NCBI RefSeq assembly: GCF_029504395.1
Contig: NZ_JAQFIF010000007.1
Coordinates: 124,001 to 188,000, forward strand
Direction of reading: 5' to 3'
From: Arthrobacter sp. ES3-54
GTDB taxonomy: Bacteria; Actinomycetota; Actinomycetes; Actinomycetales; Micrococcaceae
DNA: 64,000 nucleotides
Part shown: positions 43,503 through 51,762 of the stretch, piece after piece
Layout of the letters: every line of letters starts with the position of its first letter
Position numbering within the stretch: position 1 is the first letter of the stretch
The notes under the pieces: model-generated
What the model saw: only the letters and a program-made list of their open reading frames with translations
The model's database searches: none
Told to the model about the DNA's origin: nothing
Program-made: the position numbers and the translations under genes

Positions 43503-43508
43503 TAGACT
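43503..43508 (+). promoter_or_regulatory. -10 box before the 359-residue unknown gene
   Basis: TAGACT lies 36 bases before the ATG at 43545, leaving a leader of about 30 bases. AAGGA in the leader serves as ribosome-binding site. Confidence 0.45.
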
Positions 43509-43544
43509 GGTGGGCGGACCGCAAGAGAACTTTAAGGACTCCCG

Positions 43545-44624
43545 ATGACCCACCCCCCAGCCTCCCGGAATTACAGCGAACAGCAGGCTGGATCCCTTCG
43601 GGCCGGCGACCACCTGATCCTGCCCGACGGAAACCGCTCCGCCGAGATCCATAGAGTCGACGTCGAAGCCGACGATTTTGGGACTCCCGCCATGGTTTTG
43701 GCGACCCTCAGCGGCGGCGGTGTGCTGCGGATCGCGGCGGGATCAACGATCCGGGTCACCGACGACGCCGAGCCCGGCACCGCAGCTGCTGCCGACGACG
43801 CACCCGGCGCCCCAACCCCTTCCGACGACGCCGCGCCCGAACTGCCGGCTCCTTCCGGCGCCGGCGCGCCCGAACTGCCGGCGTCCGGCCCGTCCCCCGC
43901 CCCGGAAGAGGAGGTGCCCGACGCAACTGAGTCCGACAACACCGCGGCCGCCGTCGTCGTCCCTCCCCAGCCCGTTGCGCCGCCCGCGGTGGGCGGACCC
44001 AGCGACGCGGACCTGGCCCTCATCCCGGTCCCCGACGGCACGCCGGAGTCTGTCGTGGAGGCCGCGGCCGAGGCCCATCCGGGCGCAGTCGGTGTGCTCC
44101 TGCTCAGTGAACGGCTCGCCAAGGGCATCAACACCAAGTCCGGGAGCTGCCTGAAGGACCTCAGCGACCTCGCGCACGAGCTCTTCATCACCCTCAAGGA
44201 CGCCGAAAACGCCCTGGCGGTCGCGGACCTGCTCAACGTCCTGCCGTTCGACGGCAACCCCGACCGCTGGGCCTCGGTGGAGTCAACCCTGGCGCTCTCC
44301 AGCTACATATGCCGCCAGCTGGGGCAGGACCAGCGTGCCGGGATCTACGAGAAATTCCTTCGCGCGCCGGAGGCCATGGAAACGGACCCGTTCAAGGCCA
44401 GGATCAACGCCAAGGTGCGCCAGCGCTCGCTCAACGAGCCCAACCTGTACGACAAGGAAATCTTCCGCTCGATCGACAACGCGAACCCGGACGCGGAACG
44501 CGAATGGCGCCTGCTGCGGCTCGAGGCGCTCCTGTTCCTGCGCGCCCACGGCGGCTCCGAAACAGTTGGCACCGCCGAGCTGGAACGCCGGATCGGCAAC
44601 GAGCTCGAATCAGTCCGCGCCTGA
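43545..44624 (+). CDS. Uncharacterised actinobacterial protein with N-terminal beta module and helical C-terminus
   Basis: The 359-residue protein is not recognised with confidence. Residues 18-70 are beta-rich (GSLRAGDHLILPDGNRSAEI, VLATLSGGGVLRIAAG) and look like a small barrel. Residues 72-165 are a Pro/Ala/Asp/Glu-rich linker. Residues 175-355 are helical (KDLSDLAHELFITLKDAENALAVADLL, WRLLRLEALLFLRAHG) and might be a TPR-like or peptide-binding module. There is no signal peptide or membrane helix. The gene stands alone between the NUDIX-like and START-domain genes. Confidence 0.7.
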   Translation: MTHPPASRNYSEQQAGSLRAGDHLILPDGNRSAEIHRVDVEADDFGTPAMVLATLSGGGVLRIAAGSTIRVTDDAEPGTAAAADDAPGAPTPSDDAAPELPAPSGAGAPELPASGPSPAPEEEVPDATESDNTAAAVVVPPQPVAPPAVGGPSDADLALIPVPDGTPESVVEAAAEAHPGAVGVLLLSERLAKGINTKSGSCLKDLSDLAHELFITLKDAENALAVADLLNVLPFDGNPDRWASVESTLALSSYICRQLGQDQRAGIYEKFLRAPEAMETDPFKARINAKVRQRSLNEPNLYDKEIFRSIDNANPDAEREWRLLRLEALLFLRAHGGSETVGTAELERRIGNELESVRA

Positions 44625-44659
44625 AGCATTTGCCCCTACCCCGCCGCGGCCGGGCGTTG

Positions 44660-44665
44660 TAGATT
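44660..44665 (+). promoter_or_regulatory. -10 box of the SRPBCC gene (leaderless)
   Basis: TAGATT ends six bases before the ATG at 44672. Confidence 0.6.
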
Positions 44666-44671
44666 CGGCCC

Positions 44672-45397
44672 ATGACGAACAATCTGAGCGTTGTGATTAA
44701 TTCTGACGCGCAGCAAGTTTGGACCATGCTGCGCGAACCCGCCAAGATCGCCCAATGGCACGGCTGGGTGGCCGATGACCAAGAGGCCGAAATCAACGAA
44801 ATCTATTTCGGCTCCAACGTGGTCGAAGGCGCAGACCACACCTCTTTGGTGGTCGACGGCGGGGACGTCTTCACGTTGAAACCTGTCCCGACGGGTACGG
44901 AAGTCAGCGTCACCCGGGCGGCGATCGACCACAATTCCGAGTGGGCGGCCTGGGACGAGGACATCACCCAGGGCTGGCTGACTTTCCTCCATCAGTTGCG
45001 CTTCGCCCTGGAACGGCACCCGCACGGCAAGCGCCGGACCTTTTTCTTCTCCGTGCCCGGCAGCGGCGGGTCCGCGATAGAAAAACTCGGGCTCAGCGAC
45101 GTCCCGGCGCCCGGGGACCCGTATTCGCTTACCCTGCCCACAGGCGAGGAGCTCTCCGGCAAGGTGTGGTTCCGCAGTAACCATCAGGTTGGCCTGACGG
45201 TCCACCACTACGCCGAGCACGGGGACGGCCTGCTGATCGTGGCGGACCAGCCCGCCATCGAGGACGTCCGGCCCGACGGCGGGTCCCTCGCGATCGTCTC
45301 CACTTACGACCTCGGGGCCCACCAGCTGGAGGCGGTCCGCAATTACTGGGACAAGTGGCGGGCTGAGAACTACCCCACATCGGATCCCGTCCACTAA
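44672..45397 (+). CDS. SRPBCC (START-like) domain protein
   Basis: The 241-residue protein starts with the START/AHSA1 pattern NLSVVINSDAQQVWTMLREPAKIAQWHGW. It continues with strands ending in WAAWDEDITQGWLTFLHQLRFALERHP (the C-terminal helix of the helix-grip fold, about 95-125). A second, beta-rich half (about 135-235) is unusual for the family and may be a second small domain. Ligand and role are unknown. It has its own leaderless promoter and precedes tgt by 33 bases. Confidence 0.78.
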   Translation: MTNNLSVVINSDAQQVWTMLREPAKIAQWHGWVADDQEAEINEIYFGSNVVEGADHTSLVVDGGDVFTLKPVPTGTEVSVTRAAIDHNSEWAAWDEDITQGWLTFLHQLRFALERHPHGKRRTFFFSVPGSGGSAIEKLGLSDVPAPGDPYSLTLPTGEELSGKVWFRSNHQVGLTVHHYAEHGDGLLIVADQPAIEDVRPDGGSLAIVSTYDLGAHQLEAVRNYWDKWRAENYPTSDPVH

Positions 45398-45430
45398 GGC
45401 AAGGGCCGCGTTAGCTGGCACACTTGAACC

Positions 45431-46729
45431 GTGCCAGCCAATCCTGACTTCGCTTCTTTGCCCCCCGCGCCTGCCCGGCAGTCCGAGTTCTCCTTCCGCG
45501 TGGGCAAGCGCCTGAGCGAGGCGTGCCCGCCGTCGGCCGGGCAGATCGCCGCCAACGGCGGTGAGTTCCTGGGCCGGACCGGCACCATCGCCACCCCGCA
45601 CGGGGAGATCCAGACCCCGGCATTCATCGCCGTCGGCACCAAGGCCACGGTCAAGTCCGTGCTGCCGGAATCCATTGCCGAGCTCGGCGCGCAGGCCGTG
45701 CTGGCCAACGCGTACCACCTGTACCTGCAGCCGGGCGCGGACATCCTGGACGAGGCCGGGGGGCTCGGTGCGTTTATGAACTGGCGCGGGCCCACGTTCA
45801 CCGATTCCGGCGGGTTCCAGGTGATGAGCCTGGGCTCGGGGTTCAAAAAGGTCATCGACATGAAATCGGTGGACAATTCGGGACCCGACGACGCCGTCGC
45901 CCCCGGCAAGGAACGCCTGGCCCACGTGGACGAGGAAGGCGTGTGGTTCAAGAGCCACCTCAACGGCGACCGGCACCGCTTCAGCCCCGAGATCTCGATG
46001 AATGTCCAGCACCAGATCGGCGCGGACATCATGTTCGCTTTCGACGAGCTCACCACGCTGCAAAACTCCCGCGGCTACCAGCAGGAGTCCCTGGAACGGA
46101 CCCGGCGCTGGGCCGAACGGTGCATCACCGAGCACTTCCGACTCACGAACGAGCGCGCCGGCAAGCCCTACCAGGCCCTGTTCGGGGTGATCCAGGGGGC
46201 CCAGTACGAGGACCTGCGCCGCAAGGCCTGCCGGGATCTCGGCGCCATGAACTTCGACGGCTTCGGCATCGGCGGGGCCCTGGAGAAGGAAAACCTCGGC
46301 ACGATCGTGCGCTGGTGCAACGAGGAACTGCCTGAGAACAAGCCGCGGCACCTGCTGGGCATCTCCGAGCCGGACGACATCTTCACCGCCATTGAGAACG
46401 GCGCGGACACCTTCGACTGCGTCTCCCCCACCCGGGTGGCCCGCAACTCGGCGTTCTACCACCCCACCGGGCGGTACAACCTCTCCGGCGCCAAGTACAA
46501 GCGCGACTTCGGCCCGCTGCAGGAAGGCTGCGACTGCTACGCCTGCCTGAATTATTCGCGGGCCTACATCCACCACCTGTTCAAGGCCAAGGAGATGGTC
46601 TCGGCCACCCTGATCTCGATCCACAACGAACGCTTCGTGGTAAAGATGGTCGACGACGCCCGGCTCGCCATCGAGGCCGGCAACTTCTTCGAGTTCAAGG
46701 CCGAGACCCTGCGGAACTACTACTCCTAG
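45431..46729 (+). CDS. tgt: tRNA-guanine transglycosylase (queuine tRNA-ribosyltransferase)
   Basis: The 432-residue enzyme exchanges guanine-34 of GUN-anticodon tRNAs for a queuosine precursor. Motifs include FTDSGGFQVMSL (substrate-binding Asp), AFDELTTL, DTFDCVSPTRVARN (nucleophile Asp) and the zinc site CDCYAC with a downstream His (about 365-395). It is longer than the usual roughly 375 residues because of an N-terminal extension of about 40 residues and an insert near 140-175 (KKVIDMKSVDNSGPD, then AVAPGKERLAHVDEE), as in other actinobacteria. The start is GTG 45431. A queuosine-precursor transporter lies 6 kb downstream. Confidence 0.92.
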   Translation: MPANPDFASLPPAPARQSEFSFRVGKRLSEACPPSAGQIAANGGEFLGRTGTIATPHGEIQTPAFIAVGTKATVKSVLPESIAELGAQAVLANAYHLYLQPGADILDEAGGLGAFMNWRGPTFTDSGGFQVMSLGSGFKKVIDMKSVDNSGPDDAVAPGKERLAHVDEEGVWFKSHLNGDRHRFSPEISMNVQHQIGADIMFAFDELTTLQNSRGYQQESLERTRRWAERCITEHFRLTNERAGKPYQALFGVIQGAQYEDLRRKACRDLGAMNFDGFGIGGALEKENLGTIVRWCNEELPENKPRHLLGISEPDDIFTAIENGADTFDCVSPTRVARNSAFYHPTGRYNLSGAKYKRDFGPLQEGCDCYACLNYSRAYIHHLFKAKEMVSATLISIHNERFVVKMVDDARLAIEAGNFFEFKAETLRNYYS

Positions 46730-46768
46730 GGGCGTCCCGGGGTTCCTGGGTCCCTGGCGACCGGGGTT

Positions 46769-46825
46769 GCCCGGCGTCGACCCGTCCCGGCGTCTTCCCG
46801 GCGTCCCGGCGTCGAGTCCCGGCGT
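46769..46825. repeat. Short CCCGGCGTC tandem repeats
   Basis: Five closely spaced CCCGGCGTC words (some with TC or GA between) lead into the nested-palindrome element. They lie in the gap between converging tgt and oxidoreductase genes. Confidence 0.6.
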
Positions 46826-46893
46826 CGAAGTCGCCGGAACCGTGCCAGATCGCCGGACGGTTCCGGCGACCCCGCAACGTTCCGGCGACCCCG
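46826..46893. repeat. GCCGGAA nested-palindrome element, copy 3
   Basis: Forward arms GTCGCCGGAACCGT and ATCGCCGGACGG, reverse arms GTTCCGGCGAC and GTTCCGGCGAC. It lies between converging tgt (97 bases away) and Gfo/Idh/MocA (44 bases away) stop codons, consistent with a bidirectional terminator. Confidence 0.8.
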
Positions 46894-46936
46894 TGTATTC
46901 CAGCCACCTCAAGTTCCAAGGTACGACGGCGGTCCG

Positions 46937-47977
46937 CTACTCCGGGGCCGGTCCGCCCAGTTCCACCACGCTGTTCTCCAGGGCGCTGCGCCGGGCGGCG
47001 TCGAGGACCTCGAGGGTCCGCACGCCCTCCTCCGCAGGCACCGGCCCGGGTCCTCCGTCCCGGATGGCGCGGGCGAACTCGGTGTAGAACCCGGCATAGT
47101 TTCCCTGCTCCGAGGCGATCTGGGAGCGGCCGCCGGCTGTTGCTAGGGTCCCCCAGTTTTCCGGAACATCGATCCCCCAAGTGCCAGGCTCCCTGGCCGG
47201 GCGGCGGCCCGCGGCCAGGGCCTCGGCCTGGACGTCGGCACCCGAGGCGATGTAGCTGCCTTCGCTGCCGTAGGCGCGCAGTTCACGCGTGGTGGAGTGG
47301 TTGAGTTTGCTGGCCGAGACCGTGGAGACGGCTCCGGACGCGTGCGTCAGTGTCACGAAGAAGCCGCAGTCGGTGCTCTCGCCGAAGCGGCCTGTCCAGT
47401 CGAGGGCGCCGTAGACGTGGGTTGCCGGGCCCAGCAGCCAGAGCATCTGGTCCACCAGATGGCTGCCCAGATCGCGCAGGAGCCCGCCCGTGGCGCCGGT
47501 CTCGAGGGTGGCGGCACCGTCCTGGTCCATGATCGAGTGGACCCGCCACACGTCCCCGAGTTTTCCCGAGGCGATGACTCCGGCGAGCGTGAGGATATCG
47601 GCGTCGCGGCGGCGGTTGTGATAGACGTTCAGCACCACGCCGGCCCGCTCTGCCGCCCGTGCAAGTTCCCGGGCCGAGGCCGCGTCGGGGGCGAACGGTT
47701 TGTCCGCCACGACGTGGACGCCGGCAGCGATGGCCTCCAGCACCAGCTCCCGGCGGGTGTGCTGGGGCGTCGTGATGGTCACGGCGTCCACCCCGGCGTC
47801 GAGCATCTCCGCAAGGCTCCCGTAGAGGGGAAGCCTCGGATAATCCGCGGTGACCTCGGCGCGTTTGCCCGGCGACCGGGCCACAACTCCAGTGAGTTCG
47901 ACGCCGTCGGCCGCCTCGATGAAGGGGGCATGGAAGTACCTGCCGCCGGCTCCGTAGCCGACAAGTCCGATGCGCAC
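46937..47977 (-). CDS. Gfo/Idh/MocA family oxidoreductase
   Basis: The 346-residue NAD(P)-dependent enzyme has the Rossmann motif GLVGYGAGGRYFHAPFI (3-19), the DKP motif in VVADKPFAPD (catalytic Lys, about 93) and the D-x-x-x-H pair in LLRDLGSHLVDQMLWLLG (about 168-185). The family oxidises sugars, sugar alcohols or inositols. It follows, after 158 bases and a repeat element, a second Gfo/Idh/MocA gene and an isomerase on the same strand, so it probably acts in the same sugar or inositol pathway. Specificity is not known. Confidence 0.88.
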   Translation of the reverse strand: MRIGLVGYGAGGRYFHAPFIEAADGVELTGVVARSPGKRAEVTADYPRLPLYGSLAEMLDAGVDAVTITTPQHTRRELVLEAIAAGVHVVADKPFAPDAASARELARAAERAGVVLNVYHNRRRDADILTLAGVIASGKLGDVWRVHSIMDQDGAATLETGATGGLLRDLGSHLVDQMLWLLGPATHVYGALDWTGRFGESTDCGFFVTLTHASGAVSTVSASKLNHSTTRELRAYGSEGSYIASGADVQAEALAAGRRPAREPGTWGIDVPENWGTLATAGGRSQIASEQGNYAGFYTEFARAIRDGGPGPVPAEEGVRTLEVLDAARRSALENSVVELGGPAPE

Positions 47978-48052
47978 GCGCCGTCGTCCTTTCTGTTCGG
48001 GCTGTCCTGGGCTGTTCTGGGCTGTTCAGGCTGACAAGAAGCGCCCCGACGT

Positions 48053-48120
48053 CGAGGTCGCCGGAACCGTGCCAGATCGCCGGAAGGTTCCGGCGACCCC
48101 GCAGCGTTCCGGCGACCTCG
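48053..48120. repeat. GCCGGAA nested-palindrome element, copy 4
   Basis: Forward arms GTCGCCGGAACC and ATCGCCGGAAGG; reverse arms CCTTCCGGCGAC-type and CGTTCCGGCGAC. It begins 15 bases after the isomerase stop on the minus strand. Immediately before it (about 47998-48030) is a triple GGGCTGTTCT-type repeat. Confidence 0.8.
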
Positions 48121-48135
48121 TCGATTGCTGGGCCA

Positions 48136-49155
48136 TCAGGCCGTCAGATGCAGCGACGCCGAGAGTGCCGCGTCAGCGTCCCGCAGCACCTTGGCCGCCA
48201 CCTGGAGGCCCTCAATTCGGTCCAGGGAGACGTCCTCGTGTTCGATGTTGACCAGCATGTTGGGGTCCACCTCGTACAGTGCGCGCAGGAACTCGGTCCA
48301 GAAGGCTGTGTCATGTCCGCGGCCCAGCGCCACGAAGTCCCAGGCGGAGTCTTTGGGCCACTCGTTGGCCCACTCGTCGCCGCCGAGATTGGTGCGGTTT
48401 TCCTCCGGGGAGAGCCGGCGGAAGCTGTTGTCGAGGACGCCGTAGAGCGCGGCGTTGCCCGTGTTCACGCGGACGTCCTTCGCCGCGGCCTGGAAGACCA
48501 GCGAACCGAGCTCGCGGACTACGGCCACCGGATCCATCTGCTGCCAGAACAGGTGCGAGGCGTCCAGCTCTACGCCCACATGGGTCGCGCCGGTGAGCTC
48601 GATCAGCTTGCGGACATCGGCGGTATTGAACACGATGTTCTGCGGGTGCAGCTCGAGGGCAACCTTCACGCCGTGATCGGCCGCAAGGCGGTCGGTTTCC
48701 TTCCAGAATTCGGCCGCGATGCCCCACTGGTAGTCCAGCACGTCCAGGGCGGCCGAGTTCCAGGCGTTGACCACCCAGTTGACCGTGGTGGCCCCGGGTT
48801 CGCCGCCGGGCAGGCCGGACATGGTGACCACGCGGTCCTGTCCCAGCCGCTGCGCCAGCCGGATGGAGCGGCGGATGTCCTCGGCGTGCTTCTCGCCGAT
48901 TTCACGCTTCGGGTGCAGCGGGTTGCCGTTGCAGTTCAGGCCGGCGATCGCGACGCCGGTTCCCTCGAAGATCGCGAGGTAGTCGTCGCGGGCCGCGTCG
49001 CTTTCCAGGATCTGGTCCATGGTGGGGACGTGGACGGCTGGTAGGAATCCGCCCGTGTTGATTTCGATGCCGGTCAGTCCCAGATCGGCGATGACCTTGA
49101 GCGCTTCCGGAAGGGGCCTGTCGTGCAGGATGGCGTTGTAGACACCGAGTTTCAT
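48136..49155 (-). CDS. TIM-barrel sugar-phosphate isomerase/epimerase (IolE/IolH-like)
   Basis: The 339-residue protein is an AP-endonuclease-2-like TIM barrel: MKLGVYNAILHDRPLPEALKVIADLG, ELHPQNIVFNTADV with the metal Glu, HVGVELDASHLFWQQMDP (metal Asp and His), and IEHEDVSLDR (final Glu). This arrangement is that of inosose and ketose isomerases. ATG 49155 overlaps the upstream Gfo/Idh/MocA stop as ATGA, so a longer upstream frame is discounted. With the two dehydrogenases it suggests conversion of an inositol- or sugar-like compound. Confidence 0.87.
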   Translation of the reverse strand: MKLGVYNAILHDRPLPEALKVIADLGLTGIEINTGGFLPAVHVPTMDQILESDAARDDYLAIFEGTGVAIAGLNCNGNPLHPKREIGEKHAEDIRRSIRLAQRLGQDRVVTMSGLPGGEPGATTVNWVVNAWNSAALDVLDYQWGIAAEFWKETDRLAADHGVKVALELHPQNIVFNTADVRKLIELTGATHVGVELDASHLFWQQMDPVAVVRELGSLVFQAAAKDVRVNTGNAALYGVLDNSFRRLSPEENRTNLGGDEWANEWPKDSAWDFVALGRGHDTAFWTEFLRALYEVDPNMLVNIEHEDVSLDRIEGLQVAAKVLRDADAALSASLHLTA

Positions 49156-50330
49156 AGCGTGATTTTCTTTCCGTTGTTGAGGGCGGATTCGGTGACCGCG
49201 CCGAGCAGTTCCATGTTGCGCACGCCCTCGTCGAACGTGGCGCAGCGGGGCAGGGAGTCCGCTTCGCTGAGGCCGGCGACTTCCTCGAGGAAGGCCCGGG
49301 ACTGGTAGGCGAAGGCGTCGTTCTGGCCGAACCCGACGCTGGGCGCGTCCATGGCCAGGCCGCCGGCGATGTACGGGTGCCCGGGTCCGAGGATGACCTG
49401 GCGGTAGCCGTTCTCGTTGGCCGGGCCGTCGTTGAGGAACAGCTCGATCTCCGCGGGACGTCGCTGGTCGAACCGGGCGGCGCCGTTCTCGCAGAAGACC
49501 TCGAAGATGAGGCTGTTGGCGTGCCCGGCGGCGACTCGGGAGACCTCGAAGCCGCCGGCGCCGTTCTCGAATTCGGCGGAGAACACCGCGTAGTCGTCGT
49601 TTTCTACCGGCTCGAACGTGTCGCTGACCGCGGCGTGGTCGTGGCCCATGACGGCGCCGAGCGGCAGGGGGCGCTTGTCGATCACGGTGCTGAGGCGCCC
49701 GCCGCTGATGGACTTGATGTCGCCGCAGAGGAACTCGGCGACGTACGTCAGGTGGCTGCCGACGTCGGCCAGCGCACCGGAACCCGGGCCGCCCTTGTAG
49801 CGCCAGCTCATGGGCGCCGACGGGCTGAAGCCGTAGTCGGTCCAGTAGCGGCCGCTGAAGTGCAGGACGTTGCCCAGGACGCCGCTGCGGATGAGGTCGC
49901 GGATGTAGGCGATGCCCGGCGTGCGGCGGAAGGTGAACCCGATGCGGGCGATCGAACTGGCGTTGCGGGCCGCCTCGGCCATGGCGCGGGCGTCCCCGAT
50001 TGAGTCGCTCAGCGGCTTCTCGCACAGCACGTGCTTGCCGGCGGCCAGCAGGCCCTCCACGACTTCGCGGTGGAGGGAGTTCGCGATCACGACGCTCACG
50101 ACGTCGATGTCATCGGCCTCGGCGATCGCCTGCCACGACGTGTCATTGCGTTCGTAGCCAAAACGCTTCGCGGCCAGGGAACCGAACTCGGCGTTGACGT
50201 CGCCGATCGAGACCAGCCGGATAGGAGGAAGAACCGGGCTGTAGAGCGCGGACGCCGTGCGGTACGCGGCCGCATGCGCTTTTCCTGCCATTCCGGCGCC
50301 GATTACGGCAACTCGCAAACTGTCAGCCAT
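49152..50330 (-). CDS. Gfo/Idh/MocA family oxidoreductase, inositol-dehydrogenase-like
   Basis: The 392-residue NAD(P)-dependent enzyme has GAGMAGKAHAAAY near residue 11, EKP in HVLCEKPLSDS (catalytic Lys, about 100), and the D-x-x-x-H pair in GALADVGSHLTYVAEFLCG (about 192). AGGAGA lies six bases before the ATG. It is the first gene of the minus-strand sugar/inositol transcript, divergent from a LacI regulator, with promoter and operator between them. Confidence 0.88.
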   Translation of the reverse strand: MADSLRVAVIGAGMAGKAHAAAYRTASALYSPVLPPIRLVSIGDVNAEFGSLAAKRFGYERNDTSWQAIAEADDIDVVSVVIANSLHREVVEGLLAAGKHVLCEKPLSDSIGDARAMAEAARNASSIARIGFTFRRTPGIAYIRDLIRSGVLGNVLHFSGRYWTDYGFSPSAPMSWRYKGGPGSGALADVGSHLTYVAEFLCGDIKSISGGRLSTVIDKRPLPLGAVMGHDHAAVSDTFEPVENDDYAVFSAEFENGAGGFEVSRVAAGHANSLIFEVFCENGAARFDQRRPAEIELFLNDGPANENGYRQVILGPGHPYIAGGLAMDAPSVGFGQNDAFAYQSRAFLEEVAGLSEADSLPRCATFDEGVRNMELLGAVTESALNNGKKITL

Positions 50331-50379
50331 CGATTTCTCCTTTGAAATTCGGCCAGGCCGACGGCCCGACGCTAGAAAA

Positions 50380-50393
50380 TTGGAGCGCTACAA
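50380..50393. promoter_or_regulatory. LacI-type operator
   Basis: TTGGAGCGCTACAA is a near-perfect palindrome around AGCGCT, the central GCGC core typical of LacI-family sites. It lies 12-25 bases downstream of the expected transcription start of the oxidoreductase operon, a road-block position. A degenerate GGCGCT half-site follows near 50398-50403. Confidence 0.68.
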
Positions 50394-50411
50394 AAACTGG
50401 CGCTGAACAAA

Positions 50412-50440
50412 AGCGTAGCTATGTCCATATGTCCTGTCAA
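50412..50440 (-). promoter_or_regulatory. Promoter of the sugar/inositol operon
   Basis: On the minus strand, TTGACA (-35, 50440-50435) is followed after exactly 17 bases by TACGCT (-10, 50417-50412). The transcription start should fall near 50405, just upstream of the operator. Confidence 0.72.
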
Positions 50441-50484
50441 TGGTTGAGCGGTTATCCTCGGATGAGACGTGAAAGGCTCTGCAG

Positions 50485-51498
50485 ATGTCGTTGAATACCC
50501 CTCGAACCCGACGCCCGACGATCTACGACGTCGCCAAGAGCGCCGGCGTCTCCCCGTCGCTGGTATCCCTCGTGCTTCAAAACCCCTCGAAGGTCAGTGA
50601 GAAGCGCCGGGAGGCAGTCCGGACGGCCATGGTGGAGCTCGGTTACCGGCCCAGCCGGGCCGCGACCACGCTCGCCAGCAGCCAGACGAAAAGCATCGGG
50701 CTGGTCATTGAAGACTTCCGGAATCTGTGGTTCGTGGACCTCCTGCGCGGCATGGAATCCGCCCTCTCGCCCCACGGTTACCAGGTCACCCTCGCCGATT
50801 CCCGCCCGGGCGAGAACCGCATCACCGAAGCCACGGACGGACTGCTGTCCATGCACGTGGAGGGTCTCGTCATCGCCGCCGAGCCAAGCGAGTCCATGAT
50901 GGCCGGGACCTGGGTTCCCGCCGTCGTCGCCGGCTGGCGAAACGGCGTACCCGCCGGCGCCGACCTCATTACGAACGACGACGACGGCGGTGGCCGCATG
51001 GCGGCAGAGCACCTGCTGGGGCTCGGCCACATGCGGATCGGACACCTCTCGGGCTCCGGCGGCGCCGCCGCCCACCGGCGGGACGGGTTCCGCAGCGGCA
51101 TCGTGGAGGCCGGCGTCGACGTCCTCATCGCCGGTGAATCCCAGGGGACCTCGGAGGAAGATGGCTATGCCGCCGCCTGCTGGCTGCTCGACCACCACCC
51201 CGACACCACCGCCCTGTTCGCGGCCAATGACACTATGGCCCTGGGCGCTCTTGCCGCAGCCAAGGCCCGAGGCCTGTCCGTACCGGCAAACCTCTCCGTG
51301 ATGGGCTACGACAACTCCCAGCTGGCCAAGTCGCGGTACTTGGACCTGACCTCCGTGGACAACCGCAGCAACGTTGTCGGGTCCGATGTCGCCAACACCC
51401 TGCTGGCACGGATACAGGACCCCACTCTCGAACCCCGTCGCAAGCTGATCGAGCCGGCCCTCATCGTCCGCGGCACCACGGCCCGCGTTTCCGGCTGA
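50485..51498 (+). CDS. LacI-family transcriptional regulator
   Basis: The 337-residue repressor has the LacI helix-turn-helix at about 10-58 (RRPTIYDVAKSAGVSPSLVS, then GYRPSRAATTLASS as hinge). The periplasmic-binding-like sensor domain starts at SIGLVIEDFRNLWF. AAAGG lies upstream of the ATG. Divergent placement and the operator at 50380-50393 make the neighbouring dehydrogenase-isomerase operon its target. The effector is likely the sugar or polyol degraded by that operon. Confidence 0.92.
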   Translation: MSLNTPRTRRPTIYDVAKSAGVSPSLVSLVLQNPSKVSEKRREAVRTAMVELGYRPSRAATTLASSQTKSIGLVIEDFRNLWFVDLLRGMESALSPHGYQVTLADSRPGENRITEATDGLLSMHVEGLVIAAEPSESMMAGTWVPAVVAGWRNGVPAGADLITNDDDGGGRMAAEHLLGLGHMRIGHLSGSGGAAAHRRDGFRSGIVEAGVDVLIAGESQGTSEEDGYAAACWLLDHHPDTTALFAANDTMALGALAAAKARGLSVPANLSVMGYDNSQLAKSRYLDLTSVDNRSNVVGSDVANTLLARIQDPTLEPRRKLIEPALIVRGTTARVSG

Positions 51499-51524
51499 CA
51501 AGGCCCGGCTAGGCACGTCCCGCC

Positions 51525-51650
51525 GTCGAAATCGCGGGAAGCCACCGAACTCGCCCGCCCACCAACCGGGCCGCCCCACCATCGAAATCGTGGGAACCCA
51601 CCGAACTCGCCGTAGATTTCCGGCGCCTCCGCCGCGTTCCGGCGATCTGG
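51525..51650. repeat. Diverged GCCGGAA-type repeat with a 56-bp direct repeat
   Basis: GTCGAAATCGCGGGAAGCC at 51525 recurs as ATCGAAATCGTGGGAACCC at 51581; both continue into CACCGAACTCGCC (31-bp units, period 56). They are followed by TTTCCGGCGCC and GTTCCGGCGATCTGG arms near 51617-51650. It lies between the LacI gene and the next plus-strand gene. Arms are degenerate, so folding is weaker than in other copies. Confidence 0.6.
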
Positions 51651-51762
51651 GCGGCACACCGTCCCAAAAAGGGCTGCCGCAGAATCTGCGGCGCGCCTCG
51701 TGTTTTCCACATAACGACGGCGGGGCCTGCCGCCCGCCCCCAGGGCAGCTCAGGCTGGTGGC

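Noticed and set aside
44636..46912. Minus-strand 758-codon open frame opposite the START-domain gene and tgt
   Set aside because: Spans two real genes and an intergenic repeat; composition is that of a shadow frame.
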